Assembly (NCBI GenBank): GCA_903813345.2
Contig: CAIIXF020000005.1
Coordinates: forward strand, 35,715,375-35,779,374
Direction: 5' to 3'
Length of the DNA: 64,000 nucleotides
From: Owenia fusiformis
Taxonomy: Eukaryota > Annelida > Polychaeta > Sabellida > Oweniidae
The notes beneath the pieces are model-generated. The model saw nothing but the letters and a program-made list of their open reading frames with translations, ran no database searches and was not told the DNA's origin. Below, piece after piece: positions 41,943 to 53,076 of this stretch; position 1 is the stretch's first letter; each line of letters opens with the position of its first letter. The translations under genes were made by a program, and so were the position numbers.

Positions 41943-42065
41943 CTATAGGCCAGTACTGTTCATCGCAGTCAAGAGATCAGTCATATTACATGTGCAGTTG
42001 GCAGTTGGTGTTGGCATACGAAACTGAACCATCAAGACAAAGTAGGTCAGCAACATACCCACAAT
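41943..42065 (-). CDS. Gr locus last exon with TYFVLMVQF signature
   Basis: After the acceptor TTTTGTAG the - strand reads IVGMLLTYFVLMVQF and then a 25-residue tail ending in a stop. TY-five hydrophobics-QF is the hallmark of the last membrane helix of insect-type gustatory receptors. Phase 0, matching the exon at 42479-42321. The overlapping + strand open frames are shadows. Confidence 0.85.
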   Translation of the reverse strand: MVGMLLTYFVLMVQFRMPTPTANCTCNMTDLLTAMNSTGL

Positions 42066-45000
42066 CTACAAAATATGCAAACAAGAATCATCCATCCTAA
42101 ATTTGAACCACACCTACCTGATGCATAGCTGAAGATGTAAGAATTTTTCCAAGTATAAGTGTTAGACATATTATACTGATGATTTGTGGAGATGATACGT
42201 TGCTCAAAATATGCATTATTTCTAAAGAATAAGAATAAATTAGGGCTAAGGAATTGAAATTTCATAAAAACGGGTTTAAAGGAAAGAATGATCTATCTAC
42301 AAATGCTGATAACCACCTACTGTTAATATTGTTGGTTTGTTGATGATGAACATGTCAAGGGCGGTGAATCCGATGGAGGTGCCGGTAAGCTTATTCATGA
42401 ACATGTTGATCTGAAGTTGTCGCTCTCCGGAGCAGTTATTCACCCGTATGCTATAGATATCCGCAAGAGGAGCATGGGCCTGAAGACAGAAATGACAAAT
42501 ACAAATAATACATTCACTGGTGATCCACTCGATTACGCTGATTACCGAAACGGAAACATGTCGGAACATAGAAGCTACGATTTTTCTTTTTTCCTTATTT
42601 CACACCTTGTAAGCAGAATTCTCACGACATTTTCGACACAAACGTGTATCAGTAACAAATATTTAAGAAAATGTACACATTTGCGAACAAATAGTTCAGA
42701 AGACAACAGAATCGTCGATTTAATTCCTCACTTAAGTTACAGAAACGGTCTGGGTTAAAAGTGCAGATCTTAACTGTTTTTCGAAATACCATACCGTTTC
42801 TGTAACTAAAGTGAGGAATTAAATCGACGATTCTGTTGTTTTCTGAGCTATTTTTCGCAAACATGTACATTTTCTAAAACATATGATACTGATACAAGTT
42901 TGTGAGAAAAAACGTCATGGGAATTCTGCCAACAACGCGTGAAATAGGGAAAAAAGAAAAATCGTAAATTGGACGTTCCCACAATGTGTTACCGAAACGA
43001 ACTCAAAATTTGATGAATAAAATATGCACCTTTATATATGGATATTCATTCCCCTCGAAATGGTTGGCAGCCTTGACACTCCAGAAGATTGAGTGTTTTG
43101 TTTAGATTTGGATCTTTTCATTTGAATGAGATTGGGATTTATTGAAAAGGAATACATGGAATACTGTAACGATTGTATATAAACATCCCTAAGATCACAT
43201 CGATTTTTGAAAAGGCCAATATCCTTTATCACACTACCCTACCACGTGACCACGTTTAAAAGGGAAACAAGGTACAGTTAAGTTGCAAATGGAGGACGTA
43301 ATTTCTGAACGTAAAATAAATTTTACATTTATTCCTGCTATCTAACAAAAACACCAGTTAACTGTTATTTATACTGCGTGTCATTGTGTTATATGAATAT
43401 ACGTTTTTGTATGTTATTCAACTGTTTTTTTAATCAATTGTTTTTCTAAAATCTTCAGATGAATAAAAAGTCCCAGAAATGTATCTTTACTTTGCCGTGG
43501 GGCAGAAATATTGTAAACAGTTTTTCTCTTGAAAATGGCAGCAATAATCATGTGCGAATTTTTTTAATTTAAATCCATTGTTGCAGCGACCCACCATGTG
43601 TTACGCGGTAAACGTGATACAAATATATGCCATATCCCACAATGAATATGCCATATTCACTTGCCGTGTATTCCAGATTCACCTGCGGTATATGGCATAC
43701 ACACTAACCAATGAGAACGCGATACGGAAGTACGCAATTGTCAATGACATCGATTCAACGAACGTGCTAACGTCTATAAATTATTGTTATAATGTTACAT
43801 GCAAAAACAGACTTCAAGGGAAACAATATGACGCATAAATAAACGAACCTTTTATAACCATATCAAAACCATAACATGTAATAAACGTACTTAATCAATC
43901 CAGGATTCATTTGTATAAGTACTCGAAGAGTTAACTATATATTGGTAATCTAGCGTAGTTTTACATTTAGAATCAATTCTTTCGACCAATCAAATCGAGG
44001 CTTTCTGTATCGCGTTTTCATCTGCGGTATATGGCGTTTTCTGCAGTTGAGTATGCCATATTCAACAGGAGAGTATGACATATTCCGCAGTGGGATATCT
44101 GGTATTCACTGAAATCAATGTATCGCATATTCTCTGCGGAATATGACATACCTGCGGAATATGTCATATACCGCAGGTGAGTATGGCATATTCACCTGTA
44201 TCACAAGTATCGCACAACCATGAATATATGCCATACTCCGCGTAACAGAGATCTCCAACAAGTGATAATAAATACAGTTTAAAAGTTAAAAATGATTTGC
44301 ATTTGAACGTTACATCCCATATTTGGAGCATTTTGACAAATACCCTACAAAACAAAATACAATACAATACAATACAATTTATATCGAAAGCTATCTAATA
44401 TCACACTGCGGGCGTATAGAGGTGCGCAATAAATGTTGACGTAATCAAACACTTTGTACGTTATACGTTATACGGGAATAATAAACATGCTATAGTGAGT
44501 TGCAAATATTCTCTAACGTCATTTCTAAAATAAGTTGTTTGGCATGTTACCATTTTGGGTATATTTGCAAACTTTATGGACGAATTCAAACGGGTAGGTC
44601 CACCAGAACTTATAGCGTGCTCAAAATTTTCTGGCGACCACCAATTGCAAACGGGTTTAAAACTGATTAAAGACGTATAGAAAGACGTATGAAATATAGC
44701 TATCTCACAAAACTAGTTAATGACGTTCTTCAAACGAGATGACCTACTAGACTAGGAACGTAATTGCCGTACTTCGACCCTACTCAGTGGCGTAGGAACA
44801 ATGTACGCCAAAACGCCAGTGCGTAGTGTTGAAAAGTGAGAATAAAAAAGACTTTTTAACTTTCCTATGTTCTTTAGTCATATTTTCTCATTGTTTAAAT
44901 TGTAAAAGTAATCTCGAGCACACTAGCCTAAAGAAATGTTTTGTGGATACCATATCATTATTGGTCTGTCTGGCAAATATCATTTAACAGATTGAATTCC

Positions 45001-47731
45001 CTTACCAACATGCTTTATTTCATGAAAATCGAGCCACTATTGACTGTCTTATAAATACAATTTCGCCAAATATTCGTGAATCGCGTTCTCTTCACGAATT
45101 TGAGAGGAAAGCTGTTTTTTTTTCAAAAACTACTTGATGAATACCTTTGACATTTTTTCTGCATTTTCCGTAATGCTTATGCTAACTATGGTATCATATA
45201 ATTATAATGATGAACCTCTTTAAATTTAGATGTATATTTTTTTTATTCTCCCCTACCCCAATTTTTCAATTTCACTATCGATTTATATTCCGTTGCTATG
45301 CAAAATCATAGACACGAAATTATAGTTAAGTCAACAATTATCTATTTTCTTATTAAATCACTAATTGTTATTGGTAGTACTTTTTGAAATATGGATGTTA
45401 AAGACAAAAACAACTTGAAAATGCTGATTATTCAATTACACGTTCCATTGATTTCAGTTCTAGAAAAGCGATAACCTAGTTTTTTTTCATTTGACAAATA
45501 ATAGATTCTTGTTTTATAACATTTTTTGGCATCCCCTAAGTCACGTTGACCTCGATTTGACCTTTGTGGTGGGTGTATTTATTTGTTTCATTGATCACGA
45601 ATGCGTTTCTTTATATCAATTGATCAAACTAGTTTCTTTAATCTGTACGTATTGTATCGCACGGTACACGATGGAATCCGACAATACTATATATCTTCAG
45701 ATCTTAATTCAATTATTCGAAAATGATTAAAAAATCTCTAATTGTTTTTTTGGAAATTGGTCGTCTCAATCGTTCGAGATATTAGCAAAGTGAGAATGAT
45801 TTGTGTCGAGATTTAAAAGATAGGCTTTCCAAGGTGATTTTAAATGATGAAAATCATTCGAACATTTTAAAGCACATTAAAAAGGTATCGGGGATTTAAA
45901 GCTTGCATATGAAATCGAAACGCCAACCTATACGTATGACCAATCGCCCATACAAATGCATCGCTTAAGTATTTCCGTTCACATTTAGGTTGTGAATATT
46001 GCAAGCTTGAAATCTCTGTTACCATAAAATGACGTTTTACGAGCATAATATAGGCGTTTTGATATAGAATATTGACACAATTGTTTCATATTTTTTTGGC
46101 GGGATTTTTGGCGTAGTGTTGAATTTACACCTTCCTACGCCCCTGCTACTAGAGACGCGTTAACGACGTTGTCCAATCGGCTATCAATTGCAGTACGTGT
46201 ACACACCGACATTGTGCGACCTGAACGAACTGCCAATGAGATGTACGTATTGATGACTGTTTATGAACGAAGTAGCTAATTAGTTTAGACGTAATCCCGA
46301 CCACAGTCAGATTTAGCCCCTTTTAGCCCTTTTGTAGGACTGGAAATAACGGTTGAGAATTAGTTTGGTGTGATAAGGGTGTTATGTTGTGGAGTAATGT
46401 TTCCTGGTCGCATCTGGTTTGGCTTTTACTGTTGTTCCCTGAAGATTTTGAATAAAGAAACATGTTATGAAGTGTTTCATTCTTACCTGATCGTTGACAA
46501 CTGCGCCTATGTACGAAACAACGCATGTCTGAAAGGTAACTGTACCAGCCCAGAGAAAGTTCAAAAGCACTTGGGAAAGGTGAAGATGGCTATAGATCAA
46601 GTTGTATAGAACGATACAAAACAATGGCAAGTTCGTGCAGTAGACATTTGCAATGAACAGTTTATATATACTATCAGAGCGTTCAACCAGTTTACAAATC
46701 TGTTGATGCCGGATTCTAAGTTCTTCCAAATTAGCGCTAAATATTCCATCTTCCCCAATTGCTGCACAGAAGTCATCTTGGACGAGTTTGAATTCTTGAT
46801 AGAGGAGAATACATATCATGAAATACAAACCCCCGGGCAACAAGGAAAGGTTGGAATTGAGATAATGAAAGAATATGTTCATAATTCGAAAAATCTCCGC
46901 ACCAGGCGTGTCCCTTGTGAGAGGGGCGAGTGCCTCGTCAAAATATTCTTGTAATGATGTTGGGCCATAGATTGCAATACAAACGAGAACGACGTTGAAT
47001 ACTGTGAATGCCCAACAATTCAAAAGAACATGCCGCATGATTCCTTTCACTGTTTTTTCGTAGCGTGTAATAGTGGCGTCACCGGTGATGCGGTCCCATT
47101 CGATGAACAAGTCATAGAATTTATCTTTATGGTAGCAACAGTACCACATGTTCCAGGCTTTAATTGAACATTCTAACCACCAGACAATTATGGAACATTT
47201 AAAGAACATAGTATCATCAAGATCTTTCACGTCAGTGAACGCTGAAATGAATCGTAGGAAATTGAACGTTACCACTAAAGCCAAAACTAGACTGTAGATC
47301 TGCATTTTCGTAAACTTGTTCTTAATGTTGCCATTAGCGTCCTTTTTAAACCGTTTAGTGTAAAATATTCCAGCAACATGCAGAGAGAACATGAGAGGTC
47401 GAAGAAGTTTATAGATTCGGGTATCTTGTATCTGCCTATAATCACCATCCATTTTAGATGTGACATTTGCGAAAATTTTAACTGTATTCCATCTTTTCCT
47501 GTTGGTAGGGGATACTGCAGATTTAGGTCGACCATCGGTATCTGCCGCATCACGCAAGTGATCTTTCGCACTTGACTTCCCCTCTTCTTGTATTTTCGGC
47601 TCTTCATCAAAATCCGAGACTTCATCAAGAACAACAACTGGATTTGGTTTGCTGAATCTGTTCTGAACATTTGCTTCGTTCACTAGGATGACTGTGTCAG
47701 ATACTTTGTTGTTCTTCATTTTTGAGTCCAT
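41943..47731 (-). CDS. Gustatory-receptor-like (Gr/GRL) seven-helix protein, isoform A
   Basis: Exons 47731-46487, 42479-42321 and 42065-41943 join in phase 0 to give 508 residues. The long first exon has a ~110-residue cytoplasmic N-terminus, then membrane segments (for example IYSLVLALVVTFNFLRF, CSIIVWWLECSIKAW, VLLNCWAFTVFNVVLVCIAIY, LLNFLWAGTVTFQTCVV). Exon 2 adds ERQLQINMFMNKLTGTSIGFTALDMFIINKPTILT, the usual penultimate Gr region. Exon 3 adds TYFVLMVQF. Insect Grs are ligand-gated cation channels with an inverted seven-helix topology; outside arthropods, homologues have roles other than taste. A foldback element and a hAT-like element sit in intron 1. Confidence 0.83.
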
Positions 47732-50700
47732 GTATGAATATGATTGCTGAATTATCAGTAAGACTTACGTCTCGTTAGACTCTTCTTGAGACGCTTTGAA
47801 CCACGCAGAAAATAAGGCAATGTGCAATTTACATGGATTCGCAATCTCTACTTGTTATGAAAAATTTTGATTCATTGGGTGGGATATAACACTCCAAGAC
47901 AAAAGATATATATGTCTATTGATACAAGTAAAACAATGGACAAATGGAACATCTTTTGTAAACCTTTGATTAATTATGTCGGTTATGCTTTGTAATAGTT
48001 AAGTTATAAAAGTTTTGAAGATATGCTCTATTTTCCTTTAATTGAGCAAAGTATTGTATATCGAGTTATAGAGTGAATGTACGATATGTACCCCCTGTGA
48101 GTATAATTTAGACTTTTTTGTTTATGTTGATTTTAATTCTGACCTTCAGGACTGCCAATAGATGGCGCCATGCAGCAGGTTGTTTTGATACTTCAGTTTC
48201 TTGTCCTTGAAACTGATGTAAAAGATACATCAAAACTAACAAAGATCATATTGATATTGCCAATAAAACATTTAATATTAAATTTAACAGTGAAACGTTT
48301 CATAAGAACAATACTTTTATGAATTTTGATTTTTGGTTTAACCCTTTCCCGACGTGAATATAAGAGGAAAATGTTGGCCCTGGTGACGGATAAGTAAGAG
48401 CAGTTTTTAGGGGAAAACTGAAAATTACCTATGCCCAGGGACCTATACCTTGAATTTTATCACTGAAATACATTTTTTAGTAAGGACTATCGTATTAGAA
48501 CAACTTGTCAAAATTTGGTGTAAAAATACTGAATAGAACTGGAGATATTATAATTTCATCGATGTATATAAATAAAAATTATGGTGCCAAAAGGAGCCTA
48601 TCGTCCTGAAAGGTATTTAACAGATATAAGAAAGACAAAAAACGACTAAGTTGACCATATTTGGAGCCACACCTACAATACCACACCGCACTCGATTGAT
48701 CACGAGATCTATAATGTTCCCGATAATGTTGTCATGAGTGGTGCAATGATTGTTTCTCACCGAAGAATCAATGTTTGTTTGCATGTAACATGAGATATAT
48801 TCACTTGCAATTGTTAACATCATATCGATTGTATTGATTCGAGAGACATGTGTTTTTCAGCACACGGCACTTACTTACCTGAATTAATACAAAAACAATG
48901 CGTAGGGTCAAATGGACGCATATAATCAATCACTTACGTAGTTCGCTGAACTTCATAAATATCTAATTATTATAGAGGATCCGTAAAAGTGTCAACGCTT
49001 TCAATAGAGATCTTTAGATCATTTCGACATATCATAATGATTTTGTTTTGTTTACCACCGATTTCGGTGAGCAATTCCATTTGGGTCGATGCTTTGAATC
49101 ATAGAAAACAGACCCATGTACGTATCCCTCCTCGAGGGAGCCTTTCGTTTTCAAATTTTGTAATGAATTCAACATTTAAAACAAAACGTAAGGGAGGCTG
49201 ATATAAAAATCAACACCGGTCAATTTCATAATTTCAATATAGATCATTATGTTGTGATTTTTGTATTTTTTATTAAGTTATGTATGGTATTGTAAGATGT
49301 TCTCATGATCATTCGACCAAATTCAAATCATTCATTACACACATATCCGTTTGATAAAATCCATGATACATGTATCAGTGATATCAAATCAATAGATGGC
49401 GTAACATGCGTCAGGTTGTTTTGATATTTCCATTTCTTGTCCTTAAAATCCATGATATCAGTGATATCAATTAATCAAATAGGAGGCGATAATCTTAACC
49501 AAACGATGCATGAATGAGTTCAGAATAAACTTCATTTTTAAGAATGGGCAAAACATTATGATAAACCGGTGGGGGTCGACAAGTACAACCACCCTGGCAT
49601 TCTGGATAGACACGGGATGGCACAATTATTGTAATTATTGATCTTTTTCAAGGATATTCACAATAGGATAACTTAATTAAACTCACCATGCTTCCGATTG
49701 ATTATTTGGTGATTTATTATTTCCAAAATTGATCAAATGAGCATGTCGTCTCTATTTATAGACAATGGAATCAAGTGCGTTAGAAATCTTTGGTGCATGG
49801 TTACAGTCATATCTGAAGATTCTTCATTGAAGAAGAAAACGCCCTTCACCGGTATTGTTTCAAAATCCGTACTTTGAGCTTAAACATATATTTTGGCTTG
49901 GGACATAAATTAGCACGACACGGCACCCTTTGATCTCCTCCATAAAATGGCTACCTGGTGATTTTAATAAAAGCCCAGCTTGAAATAATATATCGACGCA
50001 CACTAAATTATAATACTGAAACAATTAGAATTCTATGGAATGAATTCAACGAAAAAGCTCCTTACCGAACGGTGAGTTACCCTACCCCATTTTACTTGAT
50101 CTTCGAAATACATTTTGATAATAAATTAACGAAAAAACATTTTGTAATAACGACTAATCAACGACCTCCAAAACATTACTATTATAAAGACTAGAAAGAT
50201 TAGAAAGAATAAGGATAAATTTAAAGGCCACGTGGTAAATTGATTTGGGATGATGGGTCATCTGCTCATATTTCATAATGCCACTCTTGCCCCTGATTTA
50301 GTATACGGGAAACAATTGTAAAGCTAAAGCAATAAAGAGGAAGCAATTTTGGCCCAAATTTGTCAAATGTGAATGTGAGCCCTGCGGCCCCCTCTAGATT
50401 ATTTTTGAAAAGGTGATCCATTTTGTTATAAAGACTAGCGTTACGTCTTTATAACCAGGTGAGGACTAGCGATATAATCTCCAGTCATCATGATTTCTTA
50501 CACGGGGCCCAGCATATAATAAGCTTAATCAGGCCTTCAAGACTTCCAACAACGCTAACATCAGTTCTGACCTCGCGAACTACGTTCCTTGCACTCCAAC
50601 CACGATTCTAACATCGCTAACGTGAAATCTTTACTTGCGCATTTCCACGCTCCCGAACAAATTTCTCTACTCGCGCACAGAGATCCATGCTCGCGAACAA

Positions 50701-53076
50701 TTTGTACATAGTGCATCCGTGTATTTGGAATTCCGAGTTATATGGAGCTTGAAGATGCTGTTATCTTCAATTATTAGATATGACATGACATGAAAAACTG
50801 AAAATGTATTTCTTCTGAATTTCAAATAAAACACTTCGTTGGAATATTAACTTAAGCATAATAATACAAATAAAATTACTGCCTTTTTTCGATCTGCGGC
50901 CTCATTATCAGTTGGTCGAAAAATTATTATCAGTTGAGCGCAATCGCAGACGCAAAGCAAACGCAAAACAATAGGGACGCAAATTAGCGGACGGGAAGTT
51001 CAAATCGTCCAATTTTAAATACACACACTATCACAATTATAATTCTCTGATTGAATTCTTAGACGTATTCCAAATGAACGCGCGAACTCCTATGCAGTGT
51101 CTCGGTATAGACACATATCACTGCACGGGAGTTCGATGAACGCGTTGTTCGTTGATCATGGCCATAGGTGGACAATGTCTGCGACAATAAACTCATGGTT
51201 ACAGACTGCTAAAGCAAAGAAGCAGCTCAAAATAGAAATGTTTATTTTTAAAAGCTTTAGTACCGAATACAAAGTTGCCTATCTCGATGTACAAGTACCA
51301 CAAGTACAATGGAAAATTCATGAAAAGGATCTGGAAAGATTTGGAAATATTCTCGTTATTGACAGTATTTTTTATTTCCGTTTGAACGTTGCCGGCATCC
51401 ACACCCGGTGAATTTTTTGAGCATGCACAAAACTTTTTCCGTTTGAATAGCGTTAGATCGCGAACGGTGATAGCGGTACGGGAATGGTATAAGAACGATG
51501 CGGCCGTTAAGGACACGTTCGTAGTGCGGTGATGGGACGATGGTTGACGTTGACTCTATCAGTGACTGAAATATTTGTTCACTTGCGTTCAGAAAATCTA
51601 TAATCTTGCGTCAGAACTACGTTGAGTCAAAGTGGTAATATGCTTTTTTGGAAATATACGCGCTGCGATGCGTTCCGTGGCGTTATGCATGCGATTCTGC
51701 GTTGCGATCAACTGATAATGAAGCCTCGTGTGTGTGTTTCGCGAGCACGGATCTCTGTACGTGAGTAGAGAAACATGTTCGGAAGCGAGGAAATGGTGGT
51801 GCGCGAGTAAAGATTTCACGTTCGCGATGTTAGAATCGTGGTTAGAGTGCAAGGAACGTAGTTCGCGAGGTCAGAACTGATGTTCGCGTTGGTGGAAGTC
51901 TTGGAGGCCTGTTAATAGGTTTCTAGAATATGGAATTCAGAGCAATACAAAATTGCATGTGCCTACCTCGTTGTTCACAACAGCGCCTATATAAGATACG
52001 AGGGCTGTCTGGAAAGTCACCGTACCAGCCCAGAGTAAATTAAGCAAGATTTGAGAGATGTGTAGTCCGTTATAAATGAGATTGTACAGAACTATGCAAA
52101 ACAAGGGGATGTTCGTTGTGTAGACGTTGGCAATATAGAGTCCATATATCGAATCCGCTCTTTCCACTAACTTGCAGATTTTCTGATGACGTATTCTCAA
52201 CTCTTCCAAATCATCCGTAAATGTTCCATCATGGCCAATAGCCGAGCAAAAATCTTTATGAATGTATTTGAATTCTTGGTAAAGCAGAAAACATATCATT
52301 ACGTAGAGTCCACCAGGAAAGAGAGCATAATTTGAGTGGATACCGTGGATCACAATGTTCACAGCTCTGAAAAAATCTGCCCCCGGTGATTCACTTGTCA
52401 GTGGGGCAAGCGCAGTATCAAAGTATCGTTGTAACTCTATGGTCGCCCCATAGATGGCGTAGCTAGCACCCACTACATTTAGGACAGTAAAGGCAATACA
52501 ATTTACAATCACATGTTCCATAAGCTTCTTTGCTGGTTTTTCATACTTCTCCTGAGTTTCTGGAAGAGTATTTTTATCCCACTCTATGAAGAATGCGTGA
52601 AATTTATCTTCATTACAGCATGCAAAGTACAAATTCCATCCTTTGATAGAGCACTCTACCCACCAAACAAGAATGGAACACTTGAAAAAGAAAGTATCTC
52701 CCAAACCATCAAATTGTGCAAAAGCTGCCGCAAATCGTAAAAAATTCAGCGTGACAACAGAAGCAATGACAAAGTGGTATATTTGCATCAATGATATCTT
52801 ATTTACTCTCTCGCCATTTTTGTTCCGTTTAAATTTCCTGATGAAGAATATAGCCACCAACCTTTGGCAGATCATAAGGGGCCTCAGTAAGGCATAGAGT
52901 CTCGTCTCTGTTAGGGATTCAAACTCATTTTTGTTTTCACCCACGGGGGTCTCGCATCGTTTCTCTCCTGTATATCCAGTCTCCTCATCAGTTGCTTGGC
53001 CATCCTTCGCTTCTTCAACGTTGATAATATTTCGCACTTTGGCGGAACGTTTTCTAAACAGTTTATTCATCGGCAA
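41943..53076 (-). CDS. Gr-like protein, isoform/paralogue B (first exon 53076-51967)
   Basis: The exon at 53076-51967 (370 codons) is homologous throughout to exon 1 of isoform A: LLRPLMICQ, FFKCSILVWWVECSIKGWN, FFIEWD, NLLWAGTVTFQTALVSYIGA. It ends at the same point (VVNNE|GTAGGC, phase 0; A ends VVNDQ|GTAAGA). It lacks the TY..QF end, and I found no second set of C-terminal exons between 51966 and 47732. The simplest reading is that it splices over exon A to the shared exons at 42479-42321 and 42065-41943, giving 463 residues. The alternative is that its own 3' exons were lost. The first exon is certain as a Gr-type coding exon; the joining is inference. Confidence 0.6.
42321..42479 (-). 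CDS. Gr locus penultimate exon, possibly shared
   Basis: Flanked by CAG before 42479 and GTAGGT after 42321, with both ends in phase 0 (53 codons). Encodes AHAPLADIYSIRVNNCSGER followed by a hydrophobic re-entrant/helix segment. This is the only such exon in the window. A foldback element begins about 55 bp upstream of its acceptor, inside the polypyrimidine/branch-point neighbourhood. Confidence 0.82.
42535..43000. mobile_element. Foldback element copy 2, uninterrupted
   Basis: A ~465-bp inverted-repeat element. The inner arms (AGACAACAGAATCGTCGATT onward, about 50 bp) pair almost perfectly with GAATTAAATCGACGATTCTG onward around a ~55-bp loop. The outer arms continue with ACGATTTTTCTTTTTTCC and its complement, and GTTTCGGTAA-type ends. 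No coding frame. It provides the empty-site reference for the LINE at 24657-30604. Confidence 0.85.
43597..44240. repeat. Inverted-repeat element rich in ATATGCCATA motifs
   Basis: Ends TGTTACGCGG (about 43597) and CCGCGTAACA (about 44236). Inside are many copies of ATATGCCATA, GGTATATGGC and GCGGAATATGACATA on both strands, so that 44015-44240 is internally repetitive. No target duplication is clear. No coding frame. Confidence 0.65.
44785..46145. mobile_element. 1.36-kb element with CAG..CTG ends and CTACT duplication
   Basis: The left end is CAGTGGCGTAGGAA; the right end read inward is CAGGGGCGTAGGAA. Both ends are followed by an ACGCCAAAA motif in subterminal position. CTACT flanks it at 44780-44784 and 46146-46150. 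No transposase is recognised, so it is non-autonomous. The terminal pattern is hAT-like but the duplication is 5 bp. Confidence 0.75.
47732..50524. other. Region between Gr exons, no gene seen
   Basis: AT-rich. A ~60-bp motif (GATGGCG, then CAGGTTGTTTTGATA, then TTTCTTGTCCTT) occurs at about 48158-48217 and 49394-49446 in the same orientation. Searching the - strand here for a second Gr penultimate exon or a TY..QF end gave nothing. Confidence 0.5.
50530..51911. mobile_element. 1.38-kb element with long TIRs and TTAAT duplication
   Basis: The left end is CAGGCCTTCAAGACTTCC; the right end read inward is CAGGCCTCCAAGACTTCC. The inverted repeats extend about 170 bp at high identity (for example ATCAGTTCTGACCTCGCGAA) and resume after a ~200-bp gap in the left arm. 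TTAAT flanks at 50525-50529 and 51912-51916. It lies 55 bp downstream of the donor of Gr exon B. No transposase frame is recognised. Confidence 0.85.

Noticed and set aside
42103-42140. Alternative Gr last exon ending ..VVQI after an acceptor TCTTCAG
   Set aside because: In the phase set by the previous exon it reads LCIR and stops. The acceptor before 42065 gives the exact TYFVLMVQF signature.
49958-50194. Possible + strand exon (ETIRILWNEFNEKAPYR before GTGAGT)
   Set aside because: A donor-like GTGAGT follows, but there is no convincing acceptor, no domain, and no partner exon.
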